DNA of 64,000 nt, taken from NCBI GenBank assembly GCA_963701325.1, contig OY969604.1, forward strand, positions 3,844,001-3,908,000. The letters run 5' to 3'. How positions within the stretch are numbered: position 1 is the stretch's first letter; every line of letters starts with the position of its first letter. Made by a program: the position numbers and the translations under genes. The stretch is from Bog-756 sp963701325 (GTDB lineage: Bacteria > Actinomycetota > Acidimicrobiia > Acidimicrobiales > RAAP-2). Shown in pieces: positions 1-7,594 of this stretch. Below the pieces are notes generated by a model. The model did no database searches, was not told the origin of the DNA, and saw only the letters and a list, made by a program, of their open reading frames with translations.

Positions 1-19
1 ATGCAATGGCCGGACCCCC

Positions 20-2032
20 ATGGATGACGAGCGATCTCCCGAGCCTGCCGCTGCTCGATCCCCTTCGTCCTCCGCCGATCGTGTGGGTCGCGGGAATCGA
101 GACCGTCCCTCGGGCGGTGCGCCCGTCGATGCGGAAGACGTTCCACCACACACCCAGAGACGTTCGCTGAGCAGCCGGGAACGACAGCTAGGCGACTTCA
201 CGACCACATCTGCGATCCTTCGCCTGGTGCCCCTGGCAGTGGTGATCGGGGTGCTCGGCGCGGGCATCTCGCTGGCCCTCCTCGACATGATCGGGTTTTT
301 CACCAACCTGCTCTACTACCAGCGCCTCAGCGTGCAGCTGGTCTCGCCGAACGCCAACACGCTCGGGGCCATCGCCGTCATCATCCCGGTAGGTGGAGGA
401 TTGATCGTTGGCCTCATGGCCTGGTTCGGATCCGAGCAGATCCGTGGCCACGGAATCCCCGAGGCGATGGAGCGCATCCTGGTCAACGGCAGCAAGGTCC
501 AGCCTCGCCTGGCCATCTTGAAGCCGATCTCGAGTGCCATCAGCATCGGAACCGGCGGCCCGTTCGGAGCGGAAGGTCCGATCATCTTGACTGGGGGTGC
601 TGTCGGATCGGTCGTCGGGCAGCTCTTCCGCCTCACCGCTGCCCAGCGACGCAGCTTGCTCGTGGCAGGAGCAGCGGCAGGCATGAGCGCTGTCTTCGGC
701 ACCCCGGTGGCAGCCACCCTGTTCGGTGTGGAGCTGTTGGCCTTCGAATGGAGGCCCCGCTCCATGGTGCTCATCGGCATCGCTGCCGCCACTGCCGACG
801 GACTGCGTATGGTCATGGCCACCGCCCGTCTCGTCACCCCGCAGCCGATCTTCCCTGTCCCCGGGCATGCCCCGCTCGGCGGGGTGGTCGTCCTGGGTGC
901 GGCAGCGGTTGGGATTGCCAGTGGGTTGGTCGCTTGGCTCATGACCCAGGCGGTGTATCGGTTCGAGGACGGCTTCAAGAAACTGACCGGTCGTCTCCAC
1001 TGGATGTGGTGGCCGATGATCGGCGGGCTCCTCATCGGAGTCGGTGGTCTGATCAATCCGCGAGCTCTCGGCGTCGGCTATGACTCCATCCACGCCGAGC
1101 TTCTGGGTCAGCTCGGGATCGGAGCCCTGGTCTCGCTGTTCGTGGTCAAGCTCGTGATCTGGTCGGGTGGATTGGGCTCCGGCACTAGCGGAGGCATCCT
1201 GGCCCCGATCATGATGATGGGAGCAGCTCTCGGCGGTGTTCTCGGCCACGCCCTCCCGGGAACGACTGTCGGGGTGTGGGCTCTCATCGGGATGGCCGGG
1301 GCAGTGGCCGGCGTGACCCGCTCTCCCTTCACCGCGATCATCTTCGCCTTCGAGCTGACCCACGACCAGAACAGCCTGCTGGCTCTGCTGGTCGCAGCGA
1401 CGATGGCTCATCTGGTCAGCGTGCTCATCCTCAAGCGGTCCATCCTCACCGAGAAGGTGGCCCGACGAGGATTCCACATCATGCGCGAGTACGCCGTCGA
1501 TCCGCTCGAGGCGACCTTCGTGCGTGAGGTCATGGAGACCGAGGTCGCCACCGTCGAGCCTTCCCGGTCGATCCCGGAGATCTACCGCGCGCTGGCCGAA
1601 GGGTCCTTCGAACGTCGCCAGCGCCTCTATCCGGTGCTCGATGCCGACCAACGCCTGACGGGCGTGCTCCCCTGGTCGACCGTGTTGGCGAACAAGGCCA
1701 ACCCGCGCTTGCTCGTGCAGGAGGCGATGATCGATCCCTTGGCGGTGGCTTATCCGGATGAAATCCTGCGTTCGATCGCCGACCGGATGGCCGTCCACGA
1801 ACTGGGTGTGCTCCCCGTCGTCGAACGAGCTGATCCTTCACGTCTAATCGGTGTGATCACCCAGTTCGACCTGCTTCGGGCCCGGCAGAAGCTCTTGGAA
1901 GAAGAGCGTCATGCAGAGCGGATCCTCACCCTTCGGAGGGTAGCGACCGACGATCGCGACCGGGTTTCGAACGGGGATGCTCCGGGTGGCTCCGACCCCA
2001 ACGTGGTGCTGCCGCCCGAATCCGTGCACTGA
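20..2032 (+). CDS. ClC-family chloride channel/transporter with C-terminal CBS pair
   Basis: A 670-residue membrane protein of the ClC family, which moves chloride across the membrane, either as a channel or as a chloride/proton antiporter. After a polar N-terminus of about 60 residues there are many hydrophobic segments. The selectivity-filter signature GTGGPFGAEGP lies at residues 177-187, with the conserved gating glutamate at E185. A second pore motif, GSGTSGGILAP, is at 386-396. Two CBS domains follow, at about 501-555 and 566-620; in this family they usually bind adenine nucleotides and adjust gating. The GxEGP glutamate is present, as in both antiporters and channels, so the transport mode cannot be decided. 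The start is the first ATG; a later start inside the polar N-terminus is possible. Confidence 0.93.
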   Translation: MDDERSPEPAAARSPSSSADRVGRGNRDRPSGGAPVDAEDVPPHTQRRSLSSRERQLGDFTTTSAILRLVPLAVVIGVLGAGISLALLDMIGFFTNLLYYQRLSVQLVSPNANTLGAIAVIIPVGGGLIVGLMAWFGSEQIRGHGIPEAMERILVNGSKVQPRLAILKPISSAISIGTGGPFGAEGPIILTGGAVGSVVGQLFRLTAAQRRSLLVAGAAAGMSAVFGTPVAATLFGVELLAFEWRPRSMVLIGIAAATADGLRMVMATARLVTPQPIFPVPGHAPLGGVVVLGAAAVGIASGLVAWLMTQAVYRFEDGFKKLTGRLHWMWWPMIGGLLIGVGGLINPRALGVGYDSIHAELLGQLGIGALVSLFVVKLVIWSGGLGSGTSGGILAPIMMMGAALGGVLGHALPGTTVGVWALIGMAGAVAGVTRSPFTAIIFAFELTHDQNSLLALLVAATMAHLVSVLILKRSILTEKVARRGFHIMREYAVDPLEATFVREVMETEVATVEPSRSIPEIYRALAEGSFERRQRLYPVLDADQRLTGVLPWSTVLANKANPRLLVQEAMIDPLAVAYPDEILRSIADRMAVHELGVLPVVERADPSRLIGVITQFDLLRARQKLLEEERHAERILTLRRVATDDRDRVSNGDAPGGSDPNVVLPPESVH

Positions 2033-2077
2033 GGTCTATCGATGGGAGGGCCATCGCTGACCACTGAACCGCACCGG

Positions 2078-2083
2078 TAGCCT
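2078..2083 (+). promoter_or_regulatory. -10 box of a likely leaderless transcript (DUF3565 gene)
   Basis: TAGCCT lies 6 nt before the GTG at 2090 and no Shine-Dalgarno sequence is visible. Transcription would start at or next to the start codon. The same TAGCCT-N6-start arrangement occurs before 53980. Confidence 0.45.
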
Positions 2084-2089
2084 GGGCTC

Positions 2090-2494
2090 GTGGAGCGAGC
2101 GATCACCGGTTTTCACCTCGACGAAGAAGGTGACTGGGTCGCGGAGCTCTCCTGTGGCCACAACCAGCATGTCCGTCATCGGTCGCCGTTCCAACTCCGG
2201 CCGTGGGTTGTCGAGCGTGCCGGTCGCACGGCGAGACTGGGCACCCTGCTCGGCTGTCCCCTCTGTGATCGCGCCGAGCATGAGCCGAGTGGACACGCAC
2301 CATCGAGCCGGCAGAAACCGTCGCATCGCCGAGCCGTGGACGAAAGTGGCGATCCGGCGTGCTGGGCGCAACTCGTCTGCTCCGAGTGCGGCGCTGTACT
2401 CGAGGATGGGATCCACTCGTCCCCGTCGTCTCGGTCAGCCCCCGATCGTCGATTGCTCGGCAACGCTGTCGAGAACGGTGGCGTCGGCTGGTAG
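2090..2494 (+). CDS. DUF3565-type small cysteine-containing protein
   Basis: A 134-residue protein whose N-terminal half fits the DUF3565 family: ITGFHLDEEGDWVAELSCGH near the start, then HVRHRSPFQLRPWV and a CPLC pair near residue 57. The family has no established biochemical role. A second pair, CSECG, follows in a longer C-terminal part, so a zinc-ribbon fold is plausible. The GTG start has no ribosome-binding site but sits 6 nt behind a TAGCCT box. The last 60 bases overlap the end of the convergent hydrolase gene, so the C-terminal tail may be specific to this genome. Confidence 0.72.
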   Translation: MERAITGFHLDEEGDWVAELSCGHNQHVRHRSPFQLRPWVVERAGRTARLGTLLGCPLCDRAEHEPSGHAPSSRQKPSHRRAVDESGDPACWAQLVCSECGAVLEDGIHSSPSSRSAPDRRLLGNAVENGGVGW

Positions 2495-4003
2495 CAGGTA
2501 TCCCTGCGCGACATCGGCAGCGACAGCGTGGTCCCACTTCGTGACGAAGACTGCATGGGTCGGGTAGAGCTGGGCGATCTTTGCAGCGCTGAACGGAATC
2601 GTCGCTCCGAACAGACCGCAGAATCCACCGCCGGCACTGGAGGTGTCACCAGTGCCGTTCACGACGGCGATCGGCGCCTGGACCTGGGGCGTTCGTATCC
2701 CACCGACCGCCTCACCGTCCTGATTGGTCACGAACGCCGTTGAGCTCGCAACTGCAAGGCGTGGCGACTGGGGAGGTGGCGCTCCGCCGGCCACCCAGTG
2801 GCTGAGGGCGGCGACAGCGGCGCGGAGCTCGTAGGTGTGCGCCCCGGCGTTGAGGGGGACCGGGCAGCTGATGGCTCCCCCGTCAAAGGAGGAGACCGGG
2901 TTGATCATCGTGTCGAACGTCTTCACATCTGCGGTGCGGTTCCCGTCGTCGGTCATCGACTCGATCAGGCCGTAGGTGTCGTAGTGCGCGGTACCGGCCA
3001 CTTCCCATTCCCGGATGAAGCGGGTCGGAGGTTGCCGGGCAGGGAGGTACCCGAGGACGAGCAGGTCTGCCTCGGTTTCGAACATCATCACCGGAACGTG
3101 GAGGTCGGTTCGGAGGATCGTCGGTGTCGGAGGGGTGATGGCCGCTTGAGGTGCCTGGGAGAGGGCAGCACCCGATCCCCCACGGCTGTAGACGAAGTAG
3201 CCGTCGTAGACCCCTTGTGATTGAGGTTGCAATGCGTCGAGATAGGTGACCAACCGAAAGGCGGATTGCGATTCGCCGAGGGCCAGCACCCGCTTTGGTC
3301 TGAGCCCAGCCAGCACGGTGGCCGCGTCGCGGTGGATCGCGGCTCCGGCCTGTTCGTACATGCTGTATGAGTAGCTGTCGCCCGGGGTATCGAGGGAGCC
3401 ATAGCGAGCCGGGTCTGCCCCCTTGATCCCACCGGCTTCGCCTGCTGACGCGCCGAGCGAACCCGAGGAACCGTCGATGCCGGCGGCCTGAACGCTCACT
3501 CCGACATAGACCATGCCGCTCCGGATCATCTGCACATGGTCGGTCAACCATGCCGCCGCCGCGTCGACACCACCGCTCACATTGAGCCACTCGACGATCA
3601 CGGTTCCGTCGAATCGTTTGGGGTCGATCGGCCGGTAGACCACCATCCGGGTTTTGTACGGTGCGGTGCTGGCAGGGGTGACCGTCCAGCGACCGTTGGA
3701 CGTCAGCGGTGTGGCGCTCGTATAAGCCGTGGCGGTTCCGGACAGAAAGTATTCGTTCTGCTCGTAGCCGACGCTGTTGAGATCGAAGCTGGTGGTGCCG
3801 GGCAGGTCGATGCCTTGTCCTCCCGTCACCGGACCGGTGACGGTGGCCTTCGGGACGCTCGCCGGCACCGAAGGAACGGTCGCTGTGGTGTGCGTCGAGC
3901 TAGGCGATGTCCCACACGCGGCGGCTCCCATACCCAGGCCGGAAAGTGCGACCACGGCAGCGACCGTGCGCCAGGACCGACTGGTGACCATCCCTGGCTT
4001 CAC
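2435..4003 (-). CDS. Secreted lipoprotein alpha/beta hydrolase (Abhydrolase_10-like)
   Basis: About 522 residues with an N-terminal signal ending in a lipobox-like GAAAC, so it is probably lipid-anchored outside the cell. The body resembles the alpha/beta-hydrolase domain proteins of the Abhydrolase_10 type, with GTVIVEWLNVSGG, a long WLTDHVQMIRSG segment and the nucleophile motif GESQS at S245. A late His (KWDHAVAADVAQGY) could complete the triad. The substrate is unknown; the family contains esterase-like enzymes. The GTG at 4003 is preferred because AGGAGG stands 5 nt upstream; the frame stays open to an ATG at 4060, which would add 19 residues before the signal. The gene is convergent with the DUF3565 gene. 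Confidence 0.82.
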   Translation of the reverse strand: MKPGMVTSRSWRTVAAVVALSGLGMGAAACGTSPSSTHTTATVPSVPASVPKATVTGPVTGGQGIDLPGTTSFDLNSVGYEQNEYFLSGTATAYTSATPLTSNGRWTVTPASTAPYKTRMVVYRPIDPKRFDGTVIVEWLNVSGGVDAAAAWLTDHVQMIRSGMVYVGVSVQAAGIDGSSGSLGASAGEAGGIKGADPARYGSLDTPGDSYSYSMYEQAGAAIHRDAATVLAGLRPKRVLALGESQSAFRLVTYLDALQPQSQGVYDGYFVYSRGGSGAALSQAPQAAITPPTPTILRTDLHVPVMMFETEADLLVLGYLPARQPPTRFIREWEVAGTAHYDTYGLIESMTDDGNRTADVKTFDTMINPVSSFDGGAISCPVPLNAGAHTYELRAAVAALSHWVAGGAPPPQSPRLAVASSTAFVTNQDGEAVGGIRTPQVQAPIAVVNGTGDTSSAGGGFCGLFGATIPFSAAKIAQLYPTHAVFVTKWDHAVAADVAQGYLLPADATVLDSVAEQSTIGG

Positions 4004-4223
4004 CGCGACCTCCTTGCTCACGCCACGGCCGGCGCCCGCCTGGATGGCAGAGTCTGCCAAGCATGGCTCTACTTGTCAACGGACGAAGCGGGACGCTCGA
4101 CCTCGGCATGACACGGAGGCGCATCGGCACACGTCCGAGACGCGGCAAAGAGGGACGGATGACGCTCTCGGACCGGCTCGTCACCCTGCCACGAGTCACT
4201 CGCGGCAGGGTGACGATCGACGT

Positions 4224-5447
4224 CTACGAGCTGTAGATCCCTGTGTCGAAGTTCGAGGTGACGGTCTTCGCCTCGCCGAGGTGTGCGAGCCCGAACAGAT
4301 CCTCGATCGATGCCAGCGACGAGTAGTGGTTGTAGCTCTTGGTCACCACGGTGCCCGCCTTGATGAACGGCGAGAGAAGTACGGCACCAACGACCCCACC
4401 GCCAGGACCCTTGATCCCGTTTCCGCCGGCATCGGCGGCCGGCCCTGCGGTCTCACCACAGCAGGCAGTGGTATCCAGTGTCGGCTCCTCGGCTTCGTCG
4501 AAGGTGATCTCGATGAGGCCATTGTCCCGGTAGGCAGCCGATGCCTGGATGATCGGCACCCAGGTGCTCAGCCACTTGTTGATGTCGCCCACGGCAGAGC
4601 CCCCGCCTTGTCCTGCTCCGGTCGTGTTCTTGCAGGGATAGTCATGACCGTCGTCGCACAGGTTCGGGGTGATGAAGCTGAAGTTGGGGGTGGTCGTCAC
4701 GGACTTGAGATCGGTCACCAGGCCGGTGACTCCGGTCGGCGTCCCGGTCGGCATCTTCCCGGTCGTGCTGCCCATCGGCACCACGTCCTTCTGGCAGACG
4801 GCCGTGTGGTCGATGATCGAGTGGAAGTACATGAACGGGTTGTGCCGGGTCGTGTACCCGTCGCTCGCTACCGCCGCCGTGGTCGGGTCTTTGGTCCCCA
4901 ATGTCGGATGGGCACAGGTGACGCCTCCGTCACGCGTGGAATCGTTGCCCATGTCCTCTTCGTAGCCCTTCCAGGTGAACCCCTTTGCACTCAGTTGGCT
5001 GGTGAGCGTGGTCACGGCTGAAGGGAAGACACAACCGGCTCCCTGTTGGATGCCGGCGGTCTGGCCGTCTCCCGACGGGAAGTTCGAGTAGCCGGAGACG
5101 ATGCAGTCCGCCTGGTTGTCCTTGTTGGGTGGCTGACCGGAGATGAACGCGGCGTAGTTGTCGTTGGAGTAGTGCCCGATCCCGTAGTAGTTCTTGAGCA
5201 GCGCACCCTTGCTCGGCAAGGTCTTCGCGAGGTACGGGTCCTTGGTCGGCGAACCGAACGTGGCCGCATAGCCGTTGTTCTCGAGCATGATGACGAACAC
5301 GTGGCGGATGGCCGGCAGGCTCGTCGAGGAAACGGTGCTTGCGTTCGAGGCAGAAGCGAGTGGCGCGTACTGGATCAACAACGCGCCGACCCCCAACAGG
5401 GCTGCCCCGGCGATCATGGTCTTTCGGCCTACCTTGCGCTTGTGCAT
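4224..5447 (-). CDS. Secreted phosphoesterase (phospholipase C / acid phosphatase superfamily)
   Basis: A 407-residue protein with a signal peptide (basic start, hydrophobic residues 11-29, cleavage near ASA). The metal-site motif HVFVIMLENN is at residues 49-58, and GHYSNDNYAAFISGQ carries the likely nucleophile S94, as in bacterial acid phosphatases and phospholipases C of the PF04185 phosphoesterase family. ITFDEAEE in the C-terminal half fits the second metal cluster. It probably releases phosphate from organic esters or phospholipids outside the cell; the substrate cannot be told. The ATG has AGGGGA upstream. It lies between two other exported proteins on the same strand, but gaps of about 220-270 bp argue against one tight operon. 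Confidence 0.87.
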   Translation of the reverse strand: MHKRKVGRKTMIAGAALLGVGALLIQYAPLASASNASTVSSTSLPAIRHVFVIMLENNGYAATFGSPTKDPYLAKTLPSKGALLKNYYGIGHYSNDNYAAFISGQPPNKDNQADCIVSGYSNFPSGDGQTAGIQQGAGCVFPSAVTTLTSQLSAKGFTWKGYEEDMGNDSTRDGGVTCAHPTLGTKDPTTAAVASDGYTTRHNPFMYFHSIIDHTAVCQKDVVPMGSTTGKMPTGTPTGVTGLVTDLKSVTTTPNFSFITPNLCDDGHDYPCKNTTGAGQGGGSAVGDINKWLSTWVPIIQASAAYRDNGLIEITFDEAEEPTLDTTACCGETAGPAADAGGNGIKGPGGGVVGAVLLSPFIKAGTVVTKSYNHYSSLASIEDLFGLAHLGEAKTVTSNFDTGIYSS

Positions 5448-5718
5448 GTCAGGTTCCCCTCTCGTTTGAACGATGGCCTCGACGGGCGGCGTAGCCGACC
5501 GGCTGTTCCACGTAGTCCGGAAAAGCTAGCAGGGGAGGGGTCGCCCGGTTCTCGATCCTGATGCTTCCTGGTCACCGGGGTCGGAATTACCGAGACTGAA
5601 GCTGAAGCGACCAGAGGGTCATCTCACATGGCGGTCCCAGCACTGCTGATTCCGAGGATCCGCCTGATCGGGTTCCCGGGCCCGGCACCTGACGACCGAG
5701 CCCGGACGTTCAGACCGA

Positions 5719-7503
5719 CTACGGCGAGACGACCACGGTGAAGTTCTCCGTCTTCTGCGAATCGGCCGTCACCGAGACCTCACGGGGCAGGGTGGTCGAC
5801 TGATCCGATCCGACGCCGTTGCCGTAGACGTCCACGAAGCCAGAGACCCACCAGGTTCCGGGCGACAACGGCAACTGGTAGAGACCGTTCGACCCGGCGT
5901 AACCGTCTTGTAGATCGGTACAGGACGTCGCGGTCGGTGGAGCGCTGCAGGCCTGGACGCCGGCTTCGAACCCGCTCTCTGCGGGCGCACCGACCACGTC
6001 CACGACGCCGGCCACGGCTCCGACAGATGGGAACTGGTAAGGGATGGCGAGGCCCTTGGATGTGGTCTGGCCGGCTGCGATCGTGACCTTGGTGCCCGAC
6101 GGATCGATGAACGAGGCGAACACGGTCTGATAGCCCGGATAGAGGATCCACACGCCCGCTGTCAGCGTCGGCAGCCGGTACTGGTCATAGGGTGCCTGGG
6201 CTTGCGCCACGGGCGCAGCGGACGGATGGGGGACCTTGCTCAGACTGCTCGGGTCGGCAGCTCCGAAGCCGTACCCGCCCGGTCCGGAGTACTCGTCGAC
6301 GCACTCCGGCGCGTACCCGCCACCGGTCCACGGGTCCGCGGCCGGACAGGCGAGGACGGTGTAGTCCTCGATCGAAACGGAAGTCGGAACACCGACGACC
6401 CGAAGAGCGCCGGCGGCGACTCCGAGCACCTGGTACGGATCGGTCAGCGTGAGAGCGGTGACGTGGCTACCGGTGATCGCCACCGTTTTCGTCGGTCCGG
6501 CGATGGCGTTGTAGTACGGCGGCGCCAGGTAGAGGCCGCTGACCTTCCAGGTGCCGACCGGAAACTCCAGGACGAAGGTATTGCCCGTCGACACCGAGAA
6601 TGTTTCGCAGTTCTGACCCTGGCACGCCGACACGGCCACCGGATCGGAGAAGCCGGACGGAGCGCCGGTCACGGTCACGGTCCCGGAGAGGAGCCCGTAG
6701 CCCGGAGTGAGGAAGGGGGTGCTCAAATCGAGGGTGGTGGTGTCTCCCGCGACGAGGGTCACGGTCTTGCCGGCCTTGGCGTTGGTGAAGCATCCAAATT
6801 CAGAACAGAAGCCCGGGTAGGCAATCCATGTACCGGGTGGCAGGCCAGTGACCGCGTACGATGACGAGGTACCTTGTTGGTTGCCGCCGTACCCGTTCAC
6901 GCAGGTGAGTGCCTGTGAGGTGCCGTTGTAGGGGGCGTAGGACGGGCACAGGAGCACCGAGATCTCCTCGATGGGGATTCCGGTCGGCACTCCGGTGATC
7001 CGGATCGTCCCCTTGATCGCTGCCGGCTTCTGATAGGCCACGGTCAGGTTTCTGGTGAGCTTGCTGTTGGCGGTGACGGTCACGGCTTCCGGCGTGCCGA
7101 GAAAGGCTCCGTTGAGCCCGTTCGATTCATAGAACCCGTCGATCGTCCACTTCCCGACGGCCAGCGAGAGGGTGTAGGTCCCATTGGTGGCGAACGAGAT
7201 CGCGGGATTGGGGCAGAGGGTCTCGGTCGAACCGGTGTAGGGGCAGGCACCCGCTCCTGGGTACGTGGCGACGAACCCCTTTGGCGCGCCGGTCACCTTG
7301 ATCGTGCCGGTCACCGTGCCATGAGGGCCGCACTGGCTGGAAGAGCTGCCGCTTCCGCTGGTGCAGGAAGCGGAAGTGGCCAGCCGCTTGGCCAGCGGGC
7401 CGAGACCGAGGCCGGATGCCACTTGGGGGAGCACGGTGACCAACAGGACGAAGCTCGCCACAGCAATCACTCCCAGACGCACCCGCTGATTCCAGCGCTT
7501 CAT
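5719..7503 (-). CDS. Secreted five-repeat protein of unknown function
   Basis: About 594 residues, not recognised as a named family. A signal peptide (MKRWNQRVRL, then a hydrophobic stretch) is followed by five homologous blocks of roughly 100 residues. Each opens with a G-x-(V/I)-x-V-x-G-(A/V)-P motif: GTIKVTGAPKG, GTIRITGVPTG, GTVTVTGAPSG, GALRVVGVPTS and GVVDVVGAPAE. Each holds a pair of cysteines about 8-12 apart (for example CPYTGSTETLC) and ends in a G-x-W segment. This looks like a string of beta-sandwich modules similar to carboxypeptidase-regulatory or SpaA-type domains. The ATG at 7503 with GGGAG upstream is preferred; the frame is open for 13 more codons. No membrane anchor is visible at the C-terminus. 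Confidence 0.75.
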   Translation of the reverse strand: MKRWNQRVRLGVIAVASFVLLVTVLPQVASGLGLGPLAKRLATSASCTSGSGSSSSQCGPHGTVTGTIKVTGAPKGFVATYPGAGACPYTGSTETLCPNPAISFATNGTYTLSLAVGKWTIDGFYESNGLNGAFLGTPEAVTVTANSKLTRNLTVAYQKPAAIKGTIRITGVPTGIPIEEISVLLCPSYAPYNGTSQALTCVNGYGGNQQGTSSSYAVTGLPPGTWIAYPGFCSEFGCFTNAKAGKTVTLVAGDTTTLDLSTPFLTPGYGLLSGTVTVTGAPSGFSDPVAVSACQGQNCETFSVSTGNTFVLEFPVGTWKVSGLYLAPPYYNAIAGPTKTVAITGSHVTALTLTDPYQVLGVAAGALRVVGVPTSVSIEDYTVLACPAADPWTGGGYAPECVDEYSGPGGYGFGAADPSSLSKVPHPSAAPVAQAQAPYDQYRLPTLTAGVWILYPGYQTVFASFIDPSGTKVTIAAGQTTSKGLAIPYQFPSVGAVAGVVDVVGAPAESGFEAGVQACSAPPTATSCTDLQDGYAGSNGLYQLPLSPGTWWVSGFVDVYGNGVGSDQSTTLPREVSVTADSQKTENFTVVVSP

Positions 7504-7594
7504 GCTCCCACCCCCGTTCCGCCCAGGTACACGTGCGTACACCCGCCGTGAAAACTACTACAGAGCCCAACAGTGGACACTGGCCGTGGCCTGT

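Noticed and set aside
188..1798. Long open frame of over 500 codons on the minus strand opposite the ClC gene
   Set aside because: It is the antisense shadow of a high-GC gene: rich in Asp, His, Arg and Gln, without motifs, while the plus strand carries clear ClC and CBS signatures.
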